In this document: in pieces, positions 24,378-32,662 of the stretch | How positions within the stretch are numbered: the first letter of the stretch is position 1 | How the letters are laid out: each line of letters begins with the position of its first letter | Source of the DNA: Acutalibacter sp. 1XD8-36 | Lineage (GTDB): Bacteria; Bacillota; Clostridia; Oscillospirales; Acutalibacteraceae | Reading direction: 5' to 3' | DNA: 64,000 bases | NCBI RefSeq assembly: GCF_009917525.1 | Contig: NZ_QZDU01000001.1 | Span: forward strand, 558,001 to 622,000 | Made by a program: the position numbers and the translations under genes | The notes under the pieces: generated by a model | What the model was told of the DNA's origin: nothing | The model's input: the letters and a program-made list of their open reading frames with translations, nothing else | The model's database searches: none

Positions 24378-25715
24378 TCAGTCCGGCCTTTTCCTTCGCC
24401 GGCAGCAGAGATAGCCTCCTGCCCCGGCCAACAGCAGCGCGGCGGCGCAGTACAGTACCGGCAGTGAGCCTCCTGTCTTTGGCATACGGTATTCCGGCAG
24501 GCTTTTCACCGTCAGCACAACATCTCCGCCGTCCCCCGGAGCACCAGCGCTCACCAGCCTATACCGGTCGCTGTGCTCCGCAGGGCGGCCCTCCCCGTCA
24601 AAGAAGGAAACATCCCCTTCCGGACATATTCTAAACCGCACACTCTCCCCAAGGGGCATAAACCCCGGAAGGCTGTCAGTTTCTGTCAATATGTATAGCT
24701 CGCCGTATTCTATGGTCCCGATATCGGCCTCGCCGTTTTTATTTGTGAAAACAGTCTGGCCCTGACCTGCTAGGCCTACGCTCAGCTGAACCCCGGGCAA
24801 GGCTCTGCCGTCGGTATTCACCTTACGTATCTTCAGGTTCCTGCTGCTCTCATACTCGCTGCTGAAGCTCACTGAGGCCGTGTCGTTGTCCACCAGCATT
24901 ACCTCCGCACTGGCAGAGCCCGCGTCCTTCTCGCTGACCCTGCCCACATAGCTTGTCCTGCGGTAGCCGCCGATATCTGCGGCACTTGTGTCCTCAGTAA
25001 CAGTATAGGCATTCCCGGCACGGCTTTCGGCTGGCACGTCCATATACCATATCCCCTGCCATTCCTTCTCGCCTACCAGGGCGCCGGTAAACTCCCCGCC
25101 TGTGACCTCCCTCTCCTGACCTCCGGCTCCGGCAACAGTAAATTTCACGTTCTCCAGCACCGCGTCCATATCCTGCACGCCGCTGATTGTCTTTTTTATC
25201 TCCAGCCGGGCAAAACCCTCCTGCAATTCGGGAAGCTCCGCGGCGTCCGGGGCGGGTACGAAAGCTGCCTCGCTCTTTCCCACTATCAAAAGCCTTGTGG
25301 AGTCGCCTATGGAGAAAGACCAGCCGCCATCTATGTTCTGTTTGACAGGCACCTCCCGGAGCTCCCCGGCTGTAAATTCTATTACTCTCGGGGTAATATC
25401 CGGCTGCTTTGGGGTTATGTCCACCTCAATGGGCCTGTCCAGCGTTACTGCCTCTCCGGTAGTCCTATCCACCAGGCAGTAGTCAATGAGCTTTGCATAG
25501 CTCCACTGTTCATCTTTGCCTAAGCTCTCCTTGGCGCTGCCGTACGCTCTGTCATACTCTGCGCCGGTTATCCTCTCTGTCCTCACCCCGACCCTCTCGG
25601 GACCGTCCGCTGCCCGGGCTGCCGGACCGCCGCCGAGAATCAGCCAGGAGGCGATACAAAAAGCTATAAGAAACCCAGCTAAGATTTGGAATGCCTCTGC
25701 TACAGTTTCCCGCAT
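24378..25715 (-). CDS. SpaA/CnaB-type surface protein with MPKTG sorting signal
   Basis: A 445-residue exported protein. An N-terminal hydrophobic segment (about 10-30) acts as signal peptide. A SpaA prealbumin-like domain is visible near 300-370 (LKIRKVNTDGRALPGVQLSVG, GELYILTETDSLPGFMP). The C-terminus has MPKTG at 411, a hydrophobic helix and CCRRRKRPD, a variant LPXTG signal as seen in minor pilins. It is first in the operon with the larger pilin, so it may be a tip or basal subunit. The ATG at 25715 has GGAGGTGG upstream. Upstream DNA contains tandem repeats and a putative invertible promoter. Confidence 0.8.
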   Translation of the reverse strand: MRETVAEAFQILAGFLIAFCIASWLILGGGPAARAADGPERVGVRTERITGAEYDRAYGSAKESLGKDEQWSYAKLIDYCLVDRTTGEAVTLDRPIEVDITPKQPDITPRVIEFTAGELREVPVKQNIDGGWSFSIGDSTRLLIVGKSEAAFVPAPDAAELPELQEGFARLEIKKTISGVQDMDAVLENVKFTVAGAGGQEREVTGGEFTGALVGEKEWQGIWYMDVPAESRAGNAYTVTEDTSAADIGGYRRTSYVGRVSEKDAGSASAEVMLVDNDTASVSFSSEYESSRNLKIRKVNTDGRALPGVQLSVGLAGQGQTVFTNKNGEADIGTIEYGELYILTETDSLPGFMPLGESVRFRICPEGDVSFFDGEGRPAEHSDRYRLVSAGAPGDGGDVVLTVKSLPEYRMPKTGGSLPVLYCAAALLLAGAGGYLCCRRRKRPD

Positions 25716-25792
25716 ACTGCACCACCTCCAAAAATAGAACGTCTGGCCGAATATCTATATACACATAATAATTCATGCACATTATAAAGAAC

Positions 25793-25832
25793 ATATAACA
25801 TTACATCTTTCTATATAACTTAACATTTCTTT
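25793..25832. repeat. Imperfect 20-bp tandem repeat upstream of the surface-protein genes
   Basis: ATATAACATTACATCTTTCT (25793-25812) is followed directly by ATATAACTTAACATTTCTTT (25813-25832), identical at 15 of 20 positions. The repeat sits about 80-120 bp before the start codon, where an activator could bind. Confidence 0.5.
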
Positions 25833-25923
25833 TGATGAAAAGCAATGCTATGCAAGAACTAAGCGAAAATTTTTTTCAAAAAATCGCCGCATTTTGCTGA
25901 ATGGTTCTTTCAAATCATTAAGC

Positions 25924-25949
25924 TGACAAAAAAGTATACCTTTTGATAT
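25924..25949. promoter_or_regulatory. Candidate recombination site A
   Basis: A 26-bp imperfect dyad centred on GTATAC. Read on the minus strand, it shares TCAAAAGGTATA and the following T run with site B at 26063-26088, in inverted orientation. The half-site contains TATCAAAA, which also occurs in the known Hin half-site. It is bracketed by the inverted repeat ATTAAGC (25917-25923) and GCTTAAT (25958-25964). Confidence 0.5.
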
Positions 25950-26016
25950 TACATGGTGCTTAATTGAGCGTTTGGGTAAAACTGCAAATTTCCATATATA
26001 TGTATCCAAAAAAGAC

Positions 26017-26045
26017 TTGCATTTTAAACGAGAGTATGGTAAACT
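26017..26045 (+). promoter_or_regulatory. Promoter inside the putative invertible segment
   Basis: TTGCAT (26017-26022), a 17-bp spacer and TAAACT (26040-26045). In the given orientation it points away from the surface-protein operon and into the palindrome at 26055-26096. Inversion between sites A and B would turn it towards 25715. Confidence 0.5.
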
Positions 26046-26054
26046 TAGTTCGGT

Positions 26055-26094
26055 AAAACCCACTGTCAAAAGGTATAGTTTTTGACAGTGGGTT

Positions 26095-26096
<2 letters not shown>
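26055..26096. terminator. Palindrome: recombinase terminator and/or recombination site B
   Basis: Perfect 17-bp arms (AAAACCCACTGTCAAAA, 26055-26071, and its complement, 26080-26096) with an 8-nt loop, touching the recombinase stop codon. As RNA it would work as a terminator in either direction. The central 26 bp (26063-26088) form site B, which shares the centre of symmetry and is inverted relative to site A. Confidence 0.75.
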
Positions 26097-26757
<661 letters not shown>

Positions 26758-26850
26758 TTATATTAAGAAAGGCCTTTTTGATACAGAATAGCCTCACCGT
26801 TTTGTTATTCTCCGGCAACGATTGGGCTTTTAATTTAAGCCGGACTGTGG

Positions 26851-26856
26851 TATAAT
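26851..26856 (+). promoter_or_regulatory. Extended -10 promoter of yaaA-bcp
   Basis: TGGTATAAT, an extended -10 (TGn plus TATAAT), about 26 nt before the yaaA ATG; no convincing -35 box, as is usual for extended -10 promoters. Confidence 0.55.
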
Positions 26857-26881
26857 CTATAAAAACGGAGTGTTGCTCTCC

Positions 26882-27628
26882 ATGAAGATTATCATTTCCC
26901 CCGCCAAGAAAATGAACGTGGACACGGATAGCCTGCCTGTTGACGGCCTGCCCCAGTTCCTGCCCCAAACCGGGCGCCTGCTGGCAGCCCTTTGCTCCAT
27001 GACGCCCCGGGAGCTCCAAGCCCTCTGGAAGTGCAGTGACAGCATTGCCGAGCTGAATATTGAGCGCCTGAAAAGCATGGACCTGCGGCGGGGCCTCACC
27101 CCGGCTGTCCTGTCATACGAGGGTATACAGTACCGCTATATGGCACCCGGCGTGATGAACTCCCGGCAGCTTCAGTACCTTAGGGACCATCTCAGGATAC
27201 TTTCAGGTTTTTACGGGCTGCTGCGCCCCTTTGACGGCGTTACCCCATACCGGCTGGAAATGCAGGCAAAGCTTGAGGTGGACGGCGCCAAGGACCTATA
27301 TGCTTTCTGGGGCGGCCTTTTGGCGGGGCAGCTTGCCAAGGAGACCGGCCTGGTGCTGAACCTTGCGTCCAAGGAGTACAGCCGGGCGGTCACGGCTTAC
27401 CTTCCCGAGAGTATGGTTTTGACCTGCGTATTCGGCGAGTCCGTGGGCGGGAAGGTAGTGGAGAAGGGCACAATGTGCAAGATGGCCCGGGGGCAGATGG
27501 TGCGGTGGCTGGCTGAAAACGAAATTGACAGCCCGGGAGATATCACCTCGTTTTCTGACCTTGGCTATAAATTTGACCCAAAGCTGTCAAATAATAATCT
27601 ATATGTATTTATCAAAGGAGGAAAATAA
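26882..27628 (+). CDS. yaaA: Peroxide stress protein YaaA (DUF328/UPF0246)
   Basis: A 248-residue cytoplasmic protein matching YaaA from its first residues (MKIIISPAKKMN) through the middle FYGLLRPFDGVTPYRLEMQAKL, LYAFWGGLLAGQLA and LASKEYSRAV to the end RWLAENEID-type block. The family lowers free intracellular iron and limits peroxide damage in E. coli. The start at 26882 follows the family; a GTG 12 nt earlier is also in frame. It is followed after one nucleotide by a peroxiredoxin gene, so the two form an oxidative-stress operon. Confidence 0.92.
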   Translation: MKIIISPAKKMNVDTDSLPVDGLPQFLPQTGRLLAALCSMTPRELQALWKCSDSIAELNIERLKSMDLRRGLTPAVLSYEGIQYRYMAPGVMNSRQLQYLRDHLRILSGFYGLLRPFDGVTPYRLEMQAKLEVDGAKDLYAFWGGLLAGQLAKETGLVLNLASKEYSRAVTAYLPESMVLTCVFGESVGGKVVEKGTMCKMARGQMVRWLAENEIDSPGDITSFSDLGYKFDPKLSNNNLYVFIKGGK

Positions 27629-27629
27629 A

Positions 27630-28085
27630 ATGCTGGAAGTTGGAATGAAGGCCCCGGAGTTTACCCTGCCGGACAAGGACGGCAATATGGTCTCGCTGAA
27701 GGATTTTCTTGGTAAAAAGGTAGTGCTCTATTTCTATCCCAGAGACAACACCCCCGGCTGCACCAGGCAGGCCTGCGCCTTCGCGGGGGCCTATGAGGAG
27801 TTCGGGCGGTTGGGAGCTGTGGTGATTGGAGTGAGCAAGGATTCAGTTGCCTCCCACCAGAAATTCGCTGAGAAAAACAGCCTGCCCTTTATCCTGCTCT
27901 CAGACCCGGAGCGCTCCGCTATCGAGGCCTACGGCGTCTGGCAGGAGAAGAAGAACTATGGCAAGGTGAGCATGGGCGTGGTACGCTCTACCTTTGTTAT
28001 AGACGAGAGCGGAGTTATCGAGAAGGTTATGCCCAAGGTGAAGCCGGACACCAACGCCGCGGAGATTCTGGAGTATTTAAAATGA
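27630..28085 (+). CDS. bcp: Thioredoxin-dependent thiol peroxidase (Bcp-type peroxiredoxin)
   Basis: A 151-residue peroxiredoxin that reduces H2O2 and organic peroxides. The active site FYPRDNTPGCTRQAC carries peroxidatic Cys44 and, five residues later, Cys49 as the probable resolving cysteine of the Bcp alpha-helix type. The conserved Arg in GVVRSTFVID near 123 is present. The ATG at 27630 is preceded by AAAGGAGG and lies one nt after the yaaA stop. Length is standard for the family. Confidence 0.95.
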   Translation: MLEVGMKAPEFTLPDKDGNMVSLKDFLGKKVVLYFYPRDNTPGCTRQACAFAGAYEEFGRLGAVVIGVSKDSVASHQKFAEKNSLPFILLSDPERSAIEAYGVWQEKKNYGKVSMGVVRSTFVIDESGVIEKVMPKVKPDTNAAEILEYLK

Positions 28086-28120
28086 GCTATGCCTGAACTC
28101 CCTGTGATTTCCGGACAGAA

Positions 28121-28162
28121 AGAGCTCCCCGGAAACCGTATAGTTTCCGGGGAGCTCTTTTC
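28121..28162. terminator. Strong bidirectional terminator after bcp
   Basis: Perfect 16-bp stem (AGAGCTCCCCGGAAAC and its complement) with a 6-nt loop and TTTT on the plus side, AAAG on the other, between convergent genes. Confidence 0.92.
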
Positions 28163-28169
28163 CAGGCCC

Positions 28170-29024
28170 TTACTTTCCAAAGGCCGCCTGTTCTTCATTT
28201 GGGCTGCCGCGCTTCTCCAAATCCGGGAAGCGGTGCTCTATAGCGGCGAGGGATATCTCAATATCCTCCTCGGCCTCGTCTGGTGTGAAGGCTCCTACCG
28301 TCACCATATCCCGGGGCTTTATGGCGTTCCAGGAGAAGGTGAGCCCCACATAGGGGGAGCAGCAGCCCGCAGCCATGGACTTGATGGTCATAACAGGCTT
28401 TTTGGCGTTATTGATGATTGAGGCCACAGCCTCTATCTCCACCTGCATCAGAAAGCCCATGCAGTTGAAAATCTGGATATAGGTCTGCACGTCATAGCCG
28501 TTCTGGTCGGAGTAGACCACCAGCTCCGGCATATGGGCCGAGAGCCCTGGCACCATGCCTGCATCACGTATCATACCTGTATAGTCGTCCAGCCGGACAA
28601 TCTGCCCCAGATTTTTGTTTACAAGCTGCTCCGCCGCAGAGTGGTGTATCAGGCAGAGCCTCGCCCCGCGCTTCGCGGAATCCTTCACCAGCCGCTCAGA
28701 CTTTCTCCTGGCCTCCGCCGAATCCGTCACATCCAGCGTGGGCGTGTCAATCATGATAATCTCCTGCCCCATATGCTGCTCTGTCTCCTTAACAGCCCGG
28801 GTGAGCTCCGGCGACAGGCCGAAGGGGGCCATGATACTGTCCACCCCGTGGCGCAGATATGCCTCCAGGATGGGCTTGAAGGCCTGGGCGCTGTCATACC
28901 GCCGCTTTATCATCTCATCCGCGGAGCTGCTAGTATGGCTCCAGCCCAGCAGCCAGTTTGTGCCGATAAGCATACGGGATAAGGATATGTTCTCAACCTG
29001 TGTGCGGGGAAATTTCTTGTCCAT
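28170..29024 (-). CDS. Conserved protein of unknown function, possibly TIM-barrel
   Basis: A 284-residue soluble protein. I do not recognise a characterised family. It alternates helices and short hydrophobic strands (MLIGTNWLLGWSHTSSS, VDSIMAPFG, QEIIMIDTPTLDV, GARLCLIHHSAAE, VPGLSAHMPELVVYSD, PVMTIKSMAAGCCSPYVGL) in a rhythm like a TIM barrel. Conserved-looking polar clusters are HHS, SAHMPE and KSMAAGC. The start at 29024 (MDKKFPRTQ) has GGAGGGAG 9 nt upstream. It has its own promoter (29053-29081) and is flanked by redox genes on both sides, but no partner is evident. Confidence 0.7.
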   Translation of the reverse strand: MDKKFPRTQVENISLSRMLIGTNWLLGWSHTSSSADEMIKRRYDSAQAFKPILEAYLRHGVDSIMAPFGLSPELTRAVKETEQHMGQEIIMIDTPTLDVTDSAEARRKSERLVKDSAKRGARLCLIHHSAAEQLVNKNLGQIVRLDDYTGMIRDAGMVPGLSAHMPELVVYSDQNGYDVQTYIQIFNCMGFLMQVEIEAVASIINNAKKPVMTIKSMAAGCCSPYVGLTFSWNAIKPRDMVTVGAFTPDEAEEDIEISLAAIEHRFPDLEKRGSPNEEQAAFGK

Positions 29025-29052
29025 ATAGTTTGCTCCCTCCAGAGTTTTGTAC

Positions 29053-29081
29053 ATTATATCAGAAGCAGGAGAGAAAAGCAA
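29053..29081 (-). promoter_or_regulatory. Promoter of the unknown gene at 28170
   Basis: Minus-strand TTGCTT (29076-29081), 17-bp spacer, TATAAT (29053-29058); start near 29046, 22 nt before the ATG. Confidence 0.65.
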
Positions 29082-29129
29082 TAAATTTACAACTAAGTTA
29101 TTTTATACTTTAAAAAGGAGTGTTTCTAC

Positions 29130-29657
29130 ATGAACATAATTGACGGTATTTTCAGCAGGCGCAGCGTGCGCAAGTTCACCTCCCAGCCTGTCAGCGACGA
29201 GGACCTGCACACTATATTGGCTGCCGGCATGTCCGGCCCCAGTGCTGTGAACGCCCGCCCCTGGAGCTTCATTGTGGTGCGCGACCGCGACAAGCTCTGC
29301 CAGATGGCCGACGGCAACGGTTCAGCCGCCCAGCCCCTGAAGGGCGCCGCCCTGGGCATTATGGTGCTGGGCGATATGTCCCGCACATTCGAGCGCGCCC
29401 CGGACTACTGGGTAATAGACGGCTCCATCGCCGCGCAGAACATGATACTCGCCGCCCACGGCCTCGGCATAGGCTCGGTCTGGCTGGGCACCTGGCCCCA
29501 AAAGGAGAAGATGGACGCCCAGCGCAAGATTTTTGGTCTGCCGGAGAGCGCCGTGCCCCATTCTATAATTGCCTTTGGATATGCCGAGGAGTCTCAGCGA
29601 GAGCTGCCTGCCAAAGGGGGATATGAGGAGGAGCGGGTACATTTTGAGAGGTGGTGA
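29130..29657 (+). CDS. Nitroreductase-family flavoprotein
   Basis: A 175-residue FMN-dependent oxidoreductase-type protein. The N-terminal FMN-phosphate contact RRSVRKF is at 10-16, PSAVNARPWSFIVVRD near 37-52, and the C-terminal GLGIGSVWLG at about 111-120 is the second flavin-binding block. This short form lacks the longer dimerisation extension of NfsA types. The ATG has AAGGAG 10 nt upstream. Physiological substrate unknown; nitroaromatics, quinones or flavin are typical for the family. Confidence 0.9.
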   Translation: MNIIDGIFSRRSVRKFTSQPVSDEDLHTILAAGMSGPSAVNARPWSFIVVRDRDKLCQMADGNGSAAQPLKGAALGIMVLGDMSRTFERAPDYWVIDGSIAAQNMILAAHGLGIGSVWLGTWPQKEKMDAQRKIFGLPESAVPHSIIAFGYAEESQRELPAKGGYEEERVHFERW

Positions 29658-29762
29658 GGACCTTTTGCAGGCTTATGCCCAATAGCTGTCAGCTTGCAGC
29701 CTGTCACAACTTGCATAACGGCCTCCACTCTGTAAATATTCCCCTCTCTATAACTGTATGTC

Positions 29763-30716
29763 TCAGCAGATTTTATTCAGCACCCTTCCCTCAAGCCAAG
29801 CCTTCAGATTGTCAAATACAATCTCCGCGCGGCGCTCCAGCGCCTCAACTGTGGCGAAGGCCACATGGGGGGTCAAAAGGGTGTTGGGTGCTTTTACCAG
29901 GGGGTGGTCCTCGGGAATGGGTGGCTCGGTCTCGAAAACGTCCACCCCTGCCCCCGACAGCCTGCCGTCCTGCAGGGCTTCGGCCAAGGCCTCGCTGTCG
30001 ACTATGGGCCCCCGGGCGGTGTTAATCAGCATGGCTCCCGGCTTCATCCTGCCAATCATCTCCCGGTTTATCATGCCGTTTGTAGAGTCATTCTGCGGCA
30101 CGTGCAGGGTGACGATATCGCTCCCGGCCATCACCTCCTCAAGGGACGCAAAGCGCACCCCAAGGGCCTCCAGCTCCGGCTTTACTGTACGGCTGAAGGC
30201 CATTACTTTCATGCCAAAGGCCAGGGCTATGCGTATGACAGCGGAGCCTATTTTGCCGGTGCCGACCACGCCCAGGGTTTTCCCAAACAGCTCGGTGCCC
30301 ACCAGGCCCTCCTTTGTACCGGCCCTGCGCACCGCCTGATTACATGGGACAATATTCCTCGACAGCCCCAGCATAAGCCCGAAAGCCAGCTCGGCCACCG
30401 CCACGTCCGAATACCCTGAGGCGTTCGACACGGAAACCCCCTTTTCCCTGCAGGCTGCGATGTCAACATGGTCAACTCCGGTAAACGCGATATCAATGTA
30501 CTTTAAATTCTTGCCGGCCTCCACCGCCTCCCTTGGGAACGGTAGATTCGCCACCATTACCGCGTCTGCCCCCTCTACCCGGGCGCAGAGCTCCGCCGTA
30601 TTTTCTGGGCGCTCCCCATAGGAGATAAATTCATGGCCCAGCCCGCGTATCTCCTCTGCGTACCTCTCCAGCAGCCCGGCGTTAATGCCCAGGGGCTCCA
30701 CCAATACGATTTTCAT
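29763..30716 (-). CDS. D-2-hydroxyacid dehydrogenase, NAD-dependent (copy 1)
   Basis: A 317-residue member of the D-isomer-specific 2-hydroxyacid dehydrogenases, which reduce 2-keto acids such as hydroxypyruvate or glyoxylate. The Rossmann motif VGTGKIGSA is near 148, catalytic Arg in NTARGPIVDSEAL near 232, Glu in VFETEPPI near 262 and His in TPHVAFA near 285. It is the last gene of a 13-kb operon, 20 nt after a second dehydrogenase of the same family, and glycerate-handling genes lie across the divergent promoter. Hydroxypyruvate/glycerate interconversion fits, but this is inference. Confidence 0.88.
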   Translation of the reverse strand: MKIVLVEPLGINAGLLERYAEEIRGLGHEFISYGERPENTAELCARVEGADAVMVANLPFPREAVEAGKNLKYIDIAFTGVDHVDIAACREKGVSVSNASGYSDVAVAELAFGLMLGLSRNIVPCNQAVRRAGTKEGLVGTELFGKTLGVVGTGKIGSAVIRIALAFGMKVMAFSRTVKPELEALGVRFASLEEVMAGSDIVTLHVPQNDSTNGMINREMIGRMKPGAMLINTARGPIVDSEALAEALQDGRLSGAGVDVFETEPPIPEDHPLVKAPNTLLTPHVAFATVEALERRAEIVFDNLKAWLEGRVLNKIC

Positions 30717-30736
30717 TATGATTCCTCCTGTTAAAT

Positions 30737-31702
30737 TTATGGATTTACAATATTTACCGGCTCGCCATTTAAAAATCCGCGCAGATTCTCAGTGGCGATG
30801 TCCATAAGCCTGGCCCTGGACTCCTTCGCCGCCCAGGCTATATGCGGGGTAATAAGGCAGTTGGGCGCCCCAAGAAGCGGGTTGCTCTCCCTTATTGGTT
30901 CAACGCTCACCACATCCAAAGCCGCGCCGCCCAGCCTGCCGCTTTTCAGAGCCTCTGCAACGGCGGCCTCGTCAATAAGCGGGCCCCTGGCGGTGTTCAG
31001 CAGGAACGCCCCATTCTTCATCAGCCCCAGTCTCCCGCTGTTTATCATCCCGGTATTCTCCGGGAACAGCGGGCAGTGCAGGGAGACAACGTCCGAGCGG
31101 CCCAGCAGTTCCTCAAGGCTTACAAACTCTGTCCCGGGCTCATGACTCTGGGGGCAAGGCTGGGTATATACCAGCAGCTCCATCCCAAAGGCCTTTGCAA
31201 GCCTACCCACCGCCTGGCCTATGCGCCCGTAGCCAATCAGCCCCATAGTCTTCCCCGCCAGCTCTATCAGCGGGAAGTTCCAATAACAGAAGTCCCGGCT
31301 TTTTGTCCAGTCTCCCCGCAGCACACTGTCGCTGTGGGCTCCTACATGATGGCAGAGCTCCAGCAGCAGCGCCATGGTATACTGGGCGACGGCAGAGGTT
31401 CCATAGGTTGGGATATTGGTGACCGATACCCCATGGGCCTTTGCCGCAGCTATGTCTACCACATTATAGCCGGTAGCCAGCACGCCTATATATTTAAGCT
31501 CCGGGCAGGCGGCAATCGTCTCCGCGGTCAGCGGCGTCTTATTGGTGAGGACTATTTCTGCTCCCTCCATCCGGGCAAGAATCTTATCTGCCGGGGTATA
31601 GTCGTACACCGTAAGGCCCTCCGGCCCCGCCAGCTCCCCAAACCCCTGCCAGCTAAGGTCGCCAGGGTTCTCTGCATAACCGTCTAGAATAACTATTTTC
31701 AT
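30737..31702 (-). CDS. D-2-hydroxyacid dehydrogenase, NAD-dependent (copy 2, glycerate-dehydrogenase-like)
   Basis: A 321-residue enzyme of the same family, closer to glycerate dehydrogenase/hydroxypyruvate reductase types by its opening MKIVILDGYAENPGDLSW and LKYIGVLATGYNVVDI. It has IGYGRIGQAVG near 152, NTARGPLIDE near 234, DVVSVEPI (Glu) near 265 and TPHIAWA (His) near 284. The start at 31702 is set by AAGGAGAG upstream; a frame 27 nt longer overlaps the preceding gene. Two different dehydrogenases side by side suggest two oxidation or reduction steps, or both cofactor directions, in the sugar-acid pathway of this operon. Confidence 0.88.
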   Translation of the reverse strand: MKIVILDGYAENPGDLSWQGFGELAGPEGLTVYDYTPADKILARMEGAEIVLTNKTPLTAETIAACPELKYIGVLATGYNVVDIAAAKAHGVSVTNIPTYGTSAVAQYTMALLLELCHHVGAHSDSVLRGDWTKSRDFCYWNFPLIELAGKTMGLIGYGRIGQAVGRLAKAFGMELLVYTQPCPQSHEPGTEFVSLEELLGRSDVVSLHCPLFPENTGMINSGRLGLMKNGAFLLNTARGPLIDEAAVAEALKSGRLGGAALDVVSVEPIRESNPLLGAPNCLITPHIAWAAKESRARLMDIATENLRGFLNGEPVNIVNP

Positions 31703-31725
31703 ATTATCTCTCCTTAAATTTGCAG

Positions 31726-32631
31726 TCACACCAGCCGCCAGGCTTCATCCAGGAATCGCTTGCACGCCGTCAGCACCACTTCCGGCTCCTCGTCCTTCCA
31801 GGGTTTGACCTCAAAGCTCAGCACAGGCGGCTTTTCCTTATTCAGGAAGCCGGTCTCCAGCAGAGTGCGCAGGAATTTTACCAGCTCCTCTTGACCGTTG
31901 ACACTGCCCGGAAACCCAAACCTTGGATGAGCGTCGCCGTAGGCCTCCAGCGCCGGGTCTATGACGGCATTGCCGATATGCACATGGGTTATAAGGTCCT
32001 TAACCGGCAGTATTGATTCCTCTATCTCCTCATGTATCAGCGGGAAATGTGACAGGTCTATGAGCAGGCCGAAATTGTCGTATTCCCGGCGTATCTCCTG
32101 AGCAAACTGCTTTGCGTACATGGTCGGCCCCATAAGGCTCTTTTTGTCCACATCGTAGTCGAACACCTCCAGCTCCACCTGCATTCCCCGCTCCCGGGCC
32201 AGGCGGCACAGCTCCTTGGTTGATTTCACCAGGGCTTCATAGGACTGCTCCTTAGTTGCCTCCTCATACTTGCCGCTGAGGAAGGCTATTCCCTTTGCCC
32301 CCAGCTCCTCCGCCTCTAAAATGCCCTCCTTCAAGGACTCCAGCGCCTGCAGGCGGGCATTTTCATCCAGGTCGTTTATGTTCAGTCCCGTAGTCAGCAG
32401 CCTCGGCTGCGCGCCATAGCATACGGTCATACCGCTTTCCTTAAGAAGCTTTGCCGCCTTTGCCCGGGTCGTCCGGTCCTTAATCCAGCTGCACTCGATA
32501 GCGGTAAAATATGGGTCTTCAGCTAATTTTTTGATAGTTTCAAGAATCGGCCCCTCGCCATTCATTATAGCAGGAAAGCTCATGAAAGCAATAGTCCCCA
32601 GTTTCATATAGCTGTATATCGGCTCGTTCAT
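31726..32631 (-). CDS. Sugar phosphate isomerase/epimerase-type TIM-barrel protein
   Basis: A 301-residue protein of the xylose-isomerase-like/AP endonuclease family 2 fold. Likely metal ligands are visible as the acidic and histidine residues in VELEVFDYD near 158, GLLIDLSHFPLIHEE near 190, THVHIGNAV near 215 and LSFEVKPW near 275, the usual E-D-H-E order. Family members isomerise or epimerise ketoses, inosose or hydroxypyruvate. It sits between three glycosidase-like genes and two hydroxyacid dehydrogenases. The start at 32631 (MNEPIYSYMKLG) follows an AGAAAGGA site. A hydroxypyruvate isomerase-like role would fit the neighbours but is not shown. Confidence 0.8.
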   Translation of the reverse strand: MNEPIYSYMKLGTIAFMSFPAIMNGEGPILETIKKLAEDPYFTAIECSWIKDRTTRAKAAKLLKESGMTVCYGAQPRLLTTGLNINDLDENARLQALESLKEGILEAEELGAKGIAFLSGKYEEATKEQSYEALVKSTKELCRLARERGMQVELEVFDYDVDKKSLMGPTMYAKQFAQEIRREYDNFGLLIDLSHFPLIHEEIEESILPVKDLITHVHIGNAVIDPALEAYGDAHPRFGFPGSVNGQEELVKFLRTLLETGFLNKEKPPVLSFEVKPWKDEEPEVVLTACKRFLDEAWRLV

Positions 32632-32662
32632 AATCTGTATCCTTTCTGCATTTTTTATATTG

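Larger units (their letters stand above)
25716..26094. other. 379-bp regulatory region of the surface-protein operon
   Basis: Very AT-rich. From left to right it contains a possible minus-strand -10 box TATAAT (25781-25786) with no good -35, an imperfect 20-bp tandem repeat (25793-25832), 26-bp inverted site A (25924-25949), a plus-oriented promoter (26017-26045) and inverted site B (26063-26088), which lies at the centre of a 42-nt palindrome touching the recombinase stop. No gene was seen. Confidence 0.7.

Noticed and set aside
29658-29762. Terminator between the nitroreductase and dehydrogenase genes
   Set aside because: Convergent genes should have one, but I see no stem with a T run here, only weak pairings around AGCTGTCAGCT.
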